Assembly (NCBI GenBank): GCA_023838465.1
Contig: JAIVEQ010000004.1
Location: 1 to 64,000 of the forward strand
DNA from: Candidatus Thiodiazotropha sp.
GTDB lineage: Bacteria > Pseudomonadota > Gammaproteobacteria > Chromatiales > Chromatiaceae
Length of the DNA stretch: 64,000 bases
Reading direction: 5' to 3'
Shown here: positions 9,204 to 18,131 of the stretch, in pieces
How the letters are laid out: each line of letters begins with the position of its first letter
Position numbering within the stretch: position 1 is the stretch's first letter
Program-made: the position numbers and the translations under genes
The notes under the pieces: model-generated
Databases searched by the model: none
Seen by the model: the letters and a program-made list of their open reading frames with translations, nothing else
What the model was told of the DNA's origin: nothing

Positions 9204-10756
9204 CACGCGCCTCCAAACAGTTTGCGAAAGGCCTGCTGATTCGACTCACTGCTAAAACCTGTAAACAATTCGACAAACGCCTCTCGGGCCTGTATCTGTT
9301 TTTCCAGCAACTGGCCCACGAGTATGCCCATCGCCATCAGGGAACTGGCCGGTGCACCCTCCTTCAACATCTGATCACCAAAATCCTCCAATGACTGAGC
9401 CTGAACCTCTAAATCCTGGAACTCACCCAAATTATCGAGAATGATCTTCAGCGCCTTGATTGGCTCACGAATGGCCGGTTTTGGATAGAGACTCTGGAAA
9501 AACCCCATTAAATAGCGCAGTTTCTTGCACTGTTTACGTAGGTCATGCAGTTGCTCTGCCGGCGAATCGGGACCAATAGTTGATCCGTTCTTAAGTACCC
9601 GTTTGTAGAGTTTGCTAATCCGCTGGTCAGCCAGTTGTGCTGTAGCACGTGAGGCATTGGGTGCTTGAGTACTTTTTTCAGGGGACGATTGCAACCAGTT
9701 GCGCCATGATTTAAGTGTTTTTCTAAAATGGGGCGAATTGATCTTTTTTACCAGCTCAGCCTGCGCTTTTTTATGGTGTTGCTGCAAAAAAGTATAAAAG
9801 GGGTCAAGATCGTCTTGTAATACCTTGGGTAGACCTGCCCGAAAACTTGGATAGTGAAGAAGATAGACATCAAGATCCCGTGTCTCTCCTGTTACTTTAC
9901 CTATCCATCCGAAACCTTGTTTAAAGGGTTCCAATTGCTGTGGATCGAAGACTCCTTTTATCTGACTCATTGCTGATCGGGTACGCCTCGTGGCAACTCG
10001 TAAGTCATGCAAAAATTCACTATCCAGATTAGCCTTGGTACCACTGATATTCGCCTCCAGCGTATTCAACAGACCGATCATTATCTGACGTGCAGTAGCA
10101 TCGGCCGGCGCATCAGGGTCGAGCCGGTAATTCAGTTTTGAGCTATAGTCACCTGGTTTCTGACCAATGCCTACCAGTGCATCTTCGTACAGACTCTGTT
10201 CAGCGGGTCTTAGCTTCAATGCAGCCAGCTGATGCTTGAACTTAATGAATTGATCCTCATAACCTTTTAGCGGTTTCAGTACTATCCGGCCTTCCAAGTC
10301 ACCCTTTTGCTTGCCCCTTATAGCGGTATAGCGATTATTCTCCAGTACCACGCGAACAACAGTTTTCTCTTCACTATCAAGAATACGCAAGGTATGCTTT
10401 TTCTGAATAACATTGACCTTGGGCATTAACACCCGCATCGCCAATACGGCTGTTAATCTGTCTGCTAACGGGCCTTCGGGCATATCGTCTGCAAATTCCG
10501 GATTGGCATCGACTCGCTGGCAGGCTACACAGCTAAAGTTTTTTCGATCCATCCAACAGAGTTGATTCGGTTGATCCAGCCCATGAACCAGCTCCCCTCC
10601 CGCCTGCCAGACACGCCAATCAAAACTATCATAATAGGTCTGCTTGGTTGTGACAGGCGCATCCTCTGAAATGTGATTTGATTCTGCAAGGATTTTCTTG
10701 AACCCACCGAGATCGAGCCCATCGGGTAGCAAATAGGATATTGCGTTCAGTGCCAT
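9203..10756 (-). CDS. CHAD domain protein with CYTH-like N-terminal region
   Basis: The 517-residue protein has a C-terminal CHAD domain (about 225-500), recognised from repeated conserved-histidine helices such as EFLHDLRVATRRTRSA and AEQLHDLRKQCKKLRYL. CHAD domains are established polyphosphate-binding modules. The N-terminal 200 residues include charged strands of the kind seen in CYTH/triphosphate tunnel domains, which often precede CHAD; I rate that part as probable only. It heads the operon with the ParA-like ATPase (1 bp overlap) and the ABC exporter, an uncommon grouping that suggests positioning or transport linked to polyphosphate. Confidence 0.88.
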   Translation of the reverse strand: MALNAISYLLPDGLDLGGFKKILAESNHISEDAPVTTKQTYYDSFDWRVWQAGGELVHGLDQPNQLCWMDRKNFSCVACQRVDANPEFADDMPEGPLADRLTAVLAMRVLMPKVNVIQKKHTLRILDSEEKTVVRVVLENNRYTAIRGKQKGDLEGRIVLKPLKGYEDQFIKFKHQLAALKLRPAEQSLYEDALVGIGQKPGDYSSKLNYRLDPDAPADATARQIMIGLLNTLEANISGTKANLDSEFLHDLRVATRRTRSAMSQIKGVFDPQQLEPFKQGFGWIGKVTGETRDLDVYLLHYPSFRAGLPKVLQDDLDPFYTFLQQHHKKAQAELVKKINSPHFRKTLKSWRNWLQSSPEKSTQAPNASRATAQLADQRISKLYKRVLKNGSTIGPDSPAEQLHDLRKQCKKLRYLMGFFQSLYPKPAIREPIKALKIILDNLGEFQDLEVQAQSLEDFGDQMLKEGAPASSLMAMGILVGQLLEKQIQAREAFVELFTGFSSESNQQAFRKLFGGA

Positions 10757-11047
10757 GGAGTAGTCCTAGATAGTTAGTGCACAGAAACACATTTGCATGT
10801 TGGCATATGGCTGCCGGTAGTGTTTCGGAGCGGACACTAGATAAACAAAACATGAGAGTAACTGACCTGGATGATTGAGACAAATACGAGTGATAAATTT
10901 ATTCATTATTACCCAACCTGACCCATGGACAACTGGCGGTGAGACACCAGCAGGTCATCACCAAACCCATTGAACTGGAACGCAACCTGTGAGTGAGAAT
11001 GCTGAGAGACGATCAAGGCAAGGCGATAGCAAGGAGGGATTGACTCT

Positions 11048-12145
11048 TTACAACATCCCCAGCAGTTCCTTCCCAACCAGTGTTCGCCGCCAGCCCTGCA
11101 GGATCGGGAGTTCCCGTTCCCCCGCCACCAGTCGTTCCAGATCACGACGATTGGTCAGTAGTGTAGAGGGGATAGCTTCATCTTCCGCCGTTTGCTGCAG
11201 ATGGTCCAACAATCGATCCATCTGTGCTCCCTGTTCTTGGGAAAGCTGAGGCGGACGCGCATCATTGAGTGGCCATTGGGCTTTTGGCAGTGACTTGCTG
11301 TCGACAATCAGCTGCAGCAGCCTGTTTCCCCAACGCTGGATAGTGCCAGACTCAAGCCCATGGATGCATTCCAACCCGCTCATACCCGTTGGCTGTTGAC
11401 GGGCCAGTTCCAGCAAGACTGCATCCTTGAGGATCCAGCGGCGGGGTCGATTTGCGCGTTGCGCTTCGTCTTCCCGCCAGGCCGCTAGTGCCTGCAGAAC
11501 AGCCCTTTGTGCTCCCTTAAGGTGGCGTTGCCCGCGGATGCGTTTCCACATCTGATCTGGCGAGTTGGCATAGGTGGTGGGATCGCTCAGTTTCTTGAGT
11601 TCTTCCTGCAACCAGGTTTCTCGCTGACGTTCTCGTAGCTGGCTTTCTAAAGTTAAATAGATCTCTCCCAGGTAGATGACATCGTCCAGGGCATATCGAA
11701 GCTGTGCCGAATTCAAGGGGCGACGGGACCAGTCTGTGCGGGTATGACCCTTCTCCAATTCGCGTCCGAGCAGCTGTTGAACCAGGTTGGCGTAGCCAAT
11801 CTGTTCCCCATGTCCCAGCAGCGTAGCGGCGATCTGGGTGTCGAATAGAGGTTCCGGGAGTTGGCCCCAAAGCTGGTAGAAGATCTCCAGGTCCTGATGA
11901 CCCGCGTGAAAGATCTTGATCACCTGCGGGTTCACGAGAATCTCCAAAAGGGGCGTCAGATCCTTGAGGGCCAATGGGTCGATGCAGGCAGCCAGTTCGC
12001 CATTACACAGCTGCACCAGGCAGAGGTTGGCCGTGTAGGTCTTCTCCCGTACGAATTCGGTGTCCAGTGTGAGCCAGGGGCTGTGACGGATCTGATCGCA
12101 CAGACCCTGCAATTGGCTGGGGGTGTCAACGTAGTGTTCTTGCAT
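11048..12145 (-). CDS. rnd: Ribonuclease D
   Basis: This 3'-5' exoribonuclease of the DEDD superfamily trims the 3' ends of tRNA and other stable RNAs. The first exonuclease motif is clear in LTLDTEFVREKTY, followed by the HAGHQDLEI block (ExoII) and YALDDVIYLGEIY (ExoIII). The C-terminal part contains the HRDC-type helical region. I place the start at the ATG at 12145, which aligns with E. coli RNase D; the frame stays open to an ATG at 12184, and neither start has a strong ribosome binding site. It stands alone with roughly 290 bp of featureless sequence downstream. Confidence 0.95.
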   Translation of the reverse strand: MQEHYVDTPSQLQGLCDQIRHSPWLTLDTEFVREKTYTANLCLVQLCNGELAACIDPLALKDLTPLLEILVNPQVIKIFHAGHQDLEIFYQLWGQLPEPLFDTQIAATLLGHGEQIGYANLVQQLLGRELEKGHTRTDWSRRPLNSAQLRYALDDVIYLGEIYLTLESQLRERQRETWLQEELKKLSDPTTYANSPDQMWKRIRGQRHLKGAQRAVLQALAAWREDEAQRANRPRRWILKDAVLLELARQQPTGMSGLECIHGLESGTIQRWGNRLLQLIVDSKSLPKAQWPLNDARPPQLSQEQGAQMDRLLDHLQQTAEDEAIPSTLLTNRRDLERLVAGERELPILQGWRRTLVGKELLGML

Positions 12146-12383
12146 GGCGGCTACCGGTTCTGAGGAAGGGGCACAGGATAGCATCGACCGAAGACACAGG
12201 GGTTTTCCTGCGTCTCAAAAATTCAACAGACCCAGAGTGGCACATGTTGGACTTCGAGAAAGATTGATCTGCTAATTTTTGATGGTCGCGTAATACTCCT
12301 TGAGGAAATAGGCACCATGAAGGCTAAGTAAAAGGTAATTATTCCGTTTACAGCGGTAGTTCGCATAGCCATTATCTACAAGG

Positions 12384-15044
12384 TCAGGCACCCGTTGGAC
12401 CAGCCAGACATTTAGTGGCAATCTCAAACAGATCCTTGGAGATATTGGTATGTGACAGAACCCTTTCAAATTCTGCATGCATTAATGCCTGACGTTCATC
12501 ATCATAACGCCGCCAGCGACTCATAATACGCATCAATCGTGCTGCTATTTGTGGGTTAAGACCATCCAATTCCAGTACCTGGTCTGTAAGAAATGTATAA
12601 CCAGAACCATCGGCAGCATGAAATTCCGATAGGTTGGCACTACAGAAAACACCAATCAAACTCCTTACTTTATTGGGATTACGCAGTGAGAAAGCTGGAT
12701 GATTCATCAACGCTCTTACTCTCTGTAGAGCCCCGGGTAATCGGGAGATGGCCTGCACTGAAAACCATTTATCCATAACAAGCGGGTCATCCTGCCATTT
12801 TGCTTCAAATGCCGCCAGAGCACCCACTCGCTCGGCACAATCACTATTAGACAGACAGCTAAGTGCAGCCATCACATCTGTCATATTGTCTGATGTCTCA
12901 AATTGTCTCATACAAAGTGAGTTAATCTCGGGTTCATGTAACTGCATGAGATAATCGAGAGCCAGATTTTTCAGCCTTCGTCTGGCAATCGAAACAGCAC
13001 TTATATCGTATGGCGATGCCTGCTTGTTGCGCTGATAGACTGACATCAGAAGTTGGCGAAGACGGCTGACTAAAGCATGCTTTAACCACTGTCTCACATG
13101 ATAAATCGCTTCCACATCAACCACTTGCATTTGATCACCCAGCGTGGACTCTGAAGGAAGCACCAGTATCTCACTCAGCAGCGCTTTATCGGCTTCTTCG
13201 TTCGATAGGGCATTGTGAAAAGCAATTACGAGTCCCTCAGGCAGCGTAAGCGGTTCACTAGCCTGGTAGGCAGCCACCAGTTTCAACAAGGTACGCTGGG
13301 AAAGGGTCTGGGCTGCATCCCAACGGTTGAAATCATCCGTATCCCTGGCTATTAAAAATATCAGATCTTCATTGCTTGCATGGTATCTGAGCTTTATCGG
13401 TGCAGAGAACCCACGCAATAACGAGGGTACCGGTCTCTCTTTCAAACCGATAAAGTGAAATTGTTGATTCGGTTTTCGAATTTCGAGAACGCGTCGGGTA
13501 CCCTGGGGTTCCTTTTCATCTTCCAGCTGCAGAGGAATCTCTCTACCCTCACTATTCAGCAGTGTGACGTTAATCGGGATATGAAAGGATTCTTTATCCT
13601 GCTGCCCTGGCGTATCGGGACAGTGCTGAGAGAATCTGAGGCGGTAACTTCCCTGTTCCTCATCATAATCGGTCTCCACATCAACCACCGGTGTACCTGA
13701 CTGACTGTACCAGAGGCGAAACTGCTTAAGATCTCGGTCACCCGCATCTTCCATGCACTGAATAAAATCATCCGTGGTAACAGCTTGACCATCATGACGT
13801 TCAAAATAGAGGTCGGTTGCCTTACGATAGCGCTCAGGACCGAGTAGATTGGCTTGCATACGCACTACCTCGGCACCTTTCTCGTAGACGGTTACAGTAT
13901 AAAAATTATTGATCTCCATGTAGCTTTCAGGCCGTACAGGGTGTGCCATTGGTCCTGCATCTTCAGCGAACTGGTGACTGCGCAAAAGACGCACATCATC
14001 GATACGTTTTACCCCCCGCGAACCCATATCAGCGGAGAATTCCTGGTCGCGGAAAACTGTCAGCCCCTCTTTGAGACTGAGCTGGAACCAGTCGCGACAA
14101 GTGATACGATTCCCGGTCCAGTTATGGAAGTATTCATGGGCGATTACACCCTCGATACCTTGAAAATCGATATCGGTTGCTGTGTCTGAGCTGGCCAGGA
14201 CATATTTGGAATTGAATATATTGAGACCCTTATTTTCCATCGCTCCCATATTGAAATCATTCACCGCCACGATCATGAATATATCCAGATCATATTCACG
14301 CCCATATCGCTGCTCATCCCAAGCCATCGCATTTTTCAGAGAAACCATGGCATGATCACATTTGTCGATATTCTCCGGTTCAACATAGATACGCAGATCG
14401 ACCGCTCTACCTGACAGTGTGGTAAAGCTATCCTGCTGAAATCGCAGATCACCCGCCACCAATGCAAACAGATAGCTGGGTTTAGGAAAAGGGTCGACCC
14501 AACACACCTGATGGCGTCCATCGGCAAGATCCTTCACCTCGATACAGTTACCATTGGAAAGCAGCACCGGGTACTCCCCCTTATCAGCGATAAGGGTCGT
14601 TGAAAAAATGGCCATCACATCCGGTCGGTCAATATAATAGGTGATGCGCCTAAACCCCTCTGCTTCACACTGGGTACAATAAAGTCCTCCAGACCGATAG
14701 AGTCCTTCCAGGGCTGTGTTCTTCTGCGGGAAGATCTCTACCCTTGTCATAAGGGTAAATTTCTCAGCTACGTTGGGAATAGTCAGGGATCTTTCATCGA
14801 TCTGATACTCATCATCTTGTAATGGACGATCATCCAACGCTAGAGCCAGGAGTTGCAACGCTTCGCCATCCAGTTGCAATGGCGGACCGGATAGGGTGCA
14901 AGCTGGATTCTTTCGTACCTGCAGATGCGCTGTGACCCATGTGGCCTCATCGTGAAGGTCAAAAACCAGATCCACACGATCTATTAAATAGTTCGGTGGG
15001 CGATAGTCTTCCAGATGGATGGTCTTGGCATTCTCAGTCTGCAT
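12384..15044 (-). CDS. pepN: Aminopeptidase N (M1 family)
   Basis: This 886-residue cytosolic zinc metallopeptidase removes N-terminal amino acids from peptides. The exopeptidase signature GAMENKG and the zinc site HEYFHNW, with the downstream glutamate in LKEGLTVF, are all present. The length matches the gammaproteobacterial enzyme (about 870). AGGAAAATCG before the ATG at 15044 supports the start. It appears monocistronic: about 240 bp separate it from rnd downstream, and the divergent grxC operon lies 344 bp away. Nothing unusual is visible in the active site. Confidence 0.97.
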   Translation of the reverse strand: MQTENAKTIHLEDYRPPNYLIDRVDLVFDLHDEATWVTAHLQVRKNPACTLSGPPLQLDGEALQLLALALDDRPLQDDEYQIDERSLTIPNVAEKFTLMTRVEIFPQKNTALEGLYRSGGLYCTQCEAEGFRRITYYIDRPDVMAIFSTTLIADKGEYPVLLSNGNCIEVKDLADGRHQVCWVDPFPKPSYLFALVAGDLRFQQDSFTTLSGRAVDLRIYVEPENIDKCDHAMVSLKNAMAWDEQRYGREYDLDIFMIVAVNDFNMGAMENKGLNIFNSKYVLASSDTATDIDFQGIEGVIAHEYFHNWTGNRITCRDWFQLSLKEGLTVFRDQEFSADMGSRGVKRIDDVRLLRSHQFAEDAGPMAHPVRPESYMEINNFYTVTVYEKGAEVVRMQANLLGPERYRKATDLYFERHDGQAVTTDDFIQCMEDAGDRDLKQFRLWYSQSGTPVVDVETDYDEEQGSYRLRFSQHCPDTPGQQDKESFHIPINVTLLNSEGREIPLQLEDEKEPQGTRRVLEIRKPNQQFHFIGLKERPVPSLLRGFSAPIKLRYHASNEDLIFLIARDTDDFNRWDAAQTLSQRTLLKLVAAYQASEPLTLPEGLVIAFHNALSNEEADKALLSEILVLPSESTLGDQMQVVDVEAIYHVRQWLKHALVSRLRQLLMSVYQRNKQASPYDISAVSIARRRLKNLALDYLMQLHEPEINSLCMRQFETSDNMTDVMAALSCLSNSDCAERVGALAAFEAKWQDDPLVMDKWFSVQAISRLPGALQRVRALMNHPAFSLRNPNKVRSLIGVFCSANLSEFHAADGSGYTFLTDQVLELDGLNPQIAARLMRIMSRWRRYDDERQALMHAEFERVLSHTNISKDLFEIATKCLAGPTGA

Positions 15045-15388
15045 CGATTTTCCTATATTCCAGGAGCCTATCAGACTCCTAAAGGCCTCGAAAAACTAAA
15101 GTCATCCGCTGACTTTCAATTTTCCGCGAACAATAACAGATCAGCAGACTATGACAATAAGGCCTGTGGGTAAATTAACTCGACCGCGTAATAGTCTAAT
15201 TGTGCCAATAGATAGGATGTAATTACCCATAGAGTTGACCAGAGAAATCGACCTTAGTCGTTTGCTGACGTGGAAGTCATCTCCCACTGCTGCTAGGATA
15301 GAGAGCAAATAACTAAGTCCATTTTTCTCTACTTTACAATTAGTTAGAATTAATATAATTCTGAACTGCAGTCGAGGAACACCGTTTC
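15045..15388. promoter_or_regulatory. 344 bp divergent intergenic region between pepN and grxC
   Basis: No coding sequence is visible. A small hairpin (AAAGTCA / TGACTTT, 15098-15104 and 15110-15116) lies on the pepN side. On the grxC side, TTTACA (15333-15338) and TATAAT (15354-15359) form a possible sigma-70 promoter with a short 15 bp spacer, about 30 bp before the grxC start. The weak spacing makes this a candidate only. Confidence 0.4.
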
Positions 15389-15652
15389 ATGCCACAAGTC
15401 GTTATGTACTCAACCGCAATCTGCCCCTACTGTGTCAGGGCCAAGCACCTGCTGGAAAATAAAGGCGTTGCATTTGAAGAGATCCGCATCGAGCACGACC
15501 ATGACGTGATGCAGGAGATGATGCACCGCAGCAACCGCCATACTGTCCCACAAATATTTATCGATGATTTTCACGTCGGTGGGTACGATGACCTAGCCTC
15601 ATTGGAAATATCCGGACAGCTCGATACGCTATTAGGCAGAGCGGACGAATGA
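15389..15652 (+). CDS. grxC: Glutaredoxin 3
   Basis: The 87-residue dithiol glutaredoxin has the active site CPYC (residues 12-15) and the glutathione-binding TVPQIFI and GGYDD segments, the expected set for GrxC. It reduces disulfides and mixed glutathione disulfides in the cytoplasm. The ribosome binding site is a GAGGA about 10 nt upstream. The stop codon overlaps the hslR start by 4 bp, so the two are translationally coupled. Confidence 0.96.
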   Translation: MPQVVMYSTAICPYCVRAKHLLENKGVAFEEIRIEHDHDVMQEMMHRSNRHTVPQIFIDDFHVGGYDDLASLEISGQLDTLLGRADE

Positions 15653-16059
15653 ACCGCCCGGTTGAAAATGAGTCGCATAAAGTTCGCCTAGATAAATGGT
15701 TATGGGCAGCACGCTTCTTCAAGACCCGTCAGATCGCAACTGAAGCCATCAATGGAGGCAAGGTCCACCTCAATGGTCAGCGCACAAAACCAGGTAAGGA
15801 GATCAAAGAAGGGTCTCATCTACGCATCCACAAAGGGGCTTTGGAGTGGGAGATCATAGTGCGGGTTACAGCAACTCAAAGGAGACCTGCCGTCGAGGCA
15901 CGCAACTTCTATGATGAGATGCCAGCTAGCATCGAGCGACGCGAGAAGATGACTGAAGCATTACGACTGGAGCGTTCACTCACACCTCGCTCAGCTCATG
16001 GCAGGCCCAGCAAGAAGGAGAGACGCATGATTCACCGTTTCACTGGAAAAGCAGAATAG
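15649..16059 (+). CDS. hslR: Hsp15-type ribosome-associated S4 RNA-binding heat shock protein
   Basis: The 136-residue protein has an S4 RNA-binding domain at its N-terminus (VRLDKWLWAARFFKTR, about residues 12-27, then GGKVHLNGQ) and a basic C-terminal tail ending in a K-K-E-R-R-type cluster. Hsp15 binds free 50S subunits carrying nascent chains and helps recycle stalled complexes. The length matches E. coli HslR (133). It overlaps grxC by 4 bp and is followed after 6 bp by an unknown gene, giving a three-gene operon. Confidence 0.95.
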   Translation: MNRPVENESHKVRLDKWLWAARFFKTRQIATEAINGGKVHLNGQRTKPGKEIKEGSHLRIHKGALEWEIIVRVTATQRRPAVEARNFYDEMPASIERREKMTEALRLERSLTPRSAHGRPSKKERRMIHRFTGKAE

Positions 16060-16065
16060 ACGACT

Positions 16066-16518
16066 ATGGATCAGGATGCCTTTCGTCGTACTTATCGAGA
16101 GATGAATGAGCGCCATTGTGCTTTTGAAAAGAGTCTCATGGCCCGTCACTGTGATTGTTCCCAAGCCAAAAAAATCTGTATCGCTGAGCGTGAAGGGGTG
16201 CATTGTCTTTCTGACGAAGCACAACAACAGTGTCTGGAATTACTGGATAAACTTCGCCTTCAAGCCCGCTTTGCTCTGAAGTCCAATAATGACAACGAGG
16301 TCCTTCCTCATGGTAAGGCAATGCGCCTTCAGGTAGGTGGATTGCGGGGACTCTTTTCAGCCCTTCACCCTGATCAGTCAATACCCGACGCTATTGAAGA
16401 TGTCTTTGAGCTGATCAATCAGGCTAAAAAGACTTATCAAAGATTGGACAACTTTCCCTATCAAACCCTTATTCAACAGGTATCCGCTTATAAAGGCAGG
16501 CAGCGTGGCAAGAAATGA
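16066..16518 (+). CDS. Conserved-looking protein of unknown function with a Cys cluster
   Basis: The 150-residue soluble protein begins 6 bp after hslR and is probably translated from the same mRNA, since its own ribosome binding site is weak. The first 65 residues contain several cysteines (HCDCSQAKKIC, then HC and QQC) and look able to bind a metal. The second half carries a short helical segment around FELINQAKKTYQ. I do not recognise the family. It converges with dsrS, leaving only 18 bp between the two stop codons with no obvious terminator. Confidence 0.75.
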   Translation: MDQDAFRRTYREMNERHCAFEKSLMARHCDCSQAKKICIAEREGVHCLSDEAQQQCLELLDKLRLQARFALKSNNDNEVLPHGKAMRLQVGGLRGLFSALHPDQSIPDAIEDVFELINQAKKTYQRLDNFPYQTLIQQVSAYKGRQRGKK

Positions 16519-16536
16519 TGTCTCTTGCCCTGATGA

Positions 16537-17661
16537 TTAAACCTCCGAGCTGCCTTGTAAAAGCATCAACTGCTGTTTCAAAGGCTCAATAATCGGCTCC
16601 AACTTCTTGCACATCAGGGTTCCGATTGCATCTGTTTTACTAAACACCGGTCTGACAACACCATAGCTAAGGCCAGACAAAAGATAGAGTGTGCGCAGTT
16701 CAGAATCCCTGTGATTTACAACACAACGGCATGCCTCAAACAGATTGCTATCCAATGTCTGTGCCTCAGCTTGCAATTCTGCCAGTGTCAGGTCAGGAGC
16801 GCCTGTTGGTCGGAGTGATACAAGGTAGTCGCGAAGTACATCCAGCAGCAGCGTCACCACATCCTGATTGGCGGGTTTTTCGATAACCCGTAAGACAGTT
16901 TTAAGAAATCCCTGACCGGACGATGAGTAAATGCGTAACAATTGAGAAGCAAATGGATTCTCTATCGTTGCCAGAGCCTGTAAACCAGATAATTCCTGAT
17001 CTGATAACGCTCTTGCAGCTACAGTCTCAGGTAGATGATCGGGTAGTGCAGTGAGAAACCCGAGATAATAGGTCGGCCTGCGTTGACAGCGCTTCCATAA
17101 CCCAACTCTCTCTTCCCTGCTTATCAGACCAGGCTGAAGCGCCAGCCTTAGGCTCTCAATTGTGGCTGTTGGTTCTGTTTCAAAGGGGAGGTATTCAATC
17201 AGAAACCTTGCTAATTCAGGCCCCATTTTTCCTTTTACAACCTGAGGATTATCGAGCATCCGTCGAGCATTGTCAGGATCCTGACGGGTCCACCAGGCGC
17301 GACGCGCCAATTCATCAGTAATACCCTGGGCACATGTAAATGCAACCACGGCTTCAGGTTCACCTAACAATAAAAGTTGCTCGAGATTCTCATCGCGTGT
17401 CTGCCCCATTCGGCTCCAACGTTTGAGATAGACGGGATAGCCACCAGGAGAGCCCTGTACATGCCCTGAAAGCACCTCACGCACCTTACGCAGATAGAGA
17501 TCATCTCGGCAGTTAGGATTGAGCTTTATCTTGGCTTCACCCTTGTCTGAGAGTCCAAACAGGGTCATAGAAGATTCATCGATACGGATCGCTTGCGGTT
17601 TATTCGCCAGCAACACATTCAAGCGCAGTGCATCTTCGCTTGAAAGACTCATTTCAGTCAC
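16537..17661 (-). CDS. dsrS: DsrS, sulfur oxidation locus protein
   Basis: This 374-residue soluble protein has no recognised catalytic domain. It is identified by its place as the last gene of dsrABEFHCMKLJOPNRS, and its length is close to that of A. vinosum DsrS. In A. vinosum DsrS affects sulfur oxidation at the level of Dsr protein production, and its molecular role is unresolved. The sequence is rich in helices and basic patches. The start is the GTG at 17661 or the ATG at 17652; a GGG-rich stretch slightly favours the GTG. It follows dsrR by 14 bp. Confidence 0.85.
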   Translation of the reverse strand: MTEMSLSSEDALRLNVLLANKPQAIRIDESSMTLFGLSDKGEAKIKLNPNCRDDLYLRKVREVLSGHVQGSPGGYPVYLKRWSRMGQTRDENLEQLLLLGEPEAVVAFTCAQGITDELARRAWWTRQDPDNARRMLDNPQVVKGKMGPELARFLIEYLPFETEPTATIESLRLALQPGLISREERVGLWKRCQRRPTYYLGFLTALPDHLPETVAARALSDQELSGLQALATIENPFASQLLRIYSSSGQGFLKTVLRVIEKPANQDVVTLLLDVLRDYLVSLRPTGAPDLTLAELQAEAQTLDSNLFEACRCVVNHRDSELRTLYLLSGLSYGVVRPVFSKTDAIGTLMCKKLEPIIEPLKQQLMLLQGSSEV

Positions 17662-17675
17662 TGAACCCTTTACTA

Positions 17676-17996
17676 TTACTGAATGGGCTCTTTTGGAGGA
17701 GAGTAGTTACTATCTTTCAGATTGATAAAGATAAATTGACTCTCACCATCATCCAATTCAGCAAAGTCCATCATAGTCTCATCAAGCAATGAAAAGTACT
17801 CAGGTTCCATGATGACACTTATGCCTTCGGAGTCGAATTGGATATCATCATCCTTGGCATCATCAAAACCCATCAGGTAGTCGAAACTACCATCCTCTTT
17901 CAGTTGAGCGGCGAATCGCAAGGCCATACCTTCGGTGCCGCCCATTTTAGCTGCTTGTTGAATCTGTTGTGCTGCTCGAGGTGTTATCTTAAACAT
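17676..17996 (-). CDS. dsrR: DsrR, cysteine-free A-type (IscA-like) scaffold homologue
   Basis: The 106-residue protein has the IscA/HesB fold signature (ITPRAAQQIQQ at the N-terminus, then GMALRFAA), but it contains no cysteine at all. It therefore cannot bind an iron-sulfur cluster the way A-type carriers do. This is the known property of DsrR from A. vinosum, where it is needed for efficient sulfur globule oxidation. Loss of the ligands while keeping the fold suggests a binding or regulatory role. It lies between dsrN (135 bp gap) and dsrS (14 bp gap). Confidence 0.92.
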   Translation of the reverse strand: MFKITPRAAQQIQQAAKMGGTEGMALRFAAQLKEDGSFDYLMGFDDAKDDDIQFDSEGISVIMEPEYFSLLDETMMDFAELDDGESQFIFINLKDSNYSPPKEPIQ

Positions 17997-18131
17997 CAGT
18001 CACCTGTTTGACTATCAGGATCATTGGTAGACAGACCTATACATTGAGGATGTCACCATTAAGCATACAAGGACATATTACCAAAGTCCTTCAATGGGAT
18101 CAGTCTGCTAACCAACGATACCTTATTAGCT

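Noticed and set aside
10909..11047. Possible gene downstream of rnd
   Set aside because: The frames here are short and without family features; a 45-codon frame starting near 10904 has no ribosome binding site.
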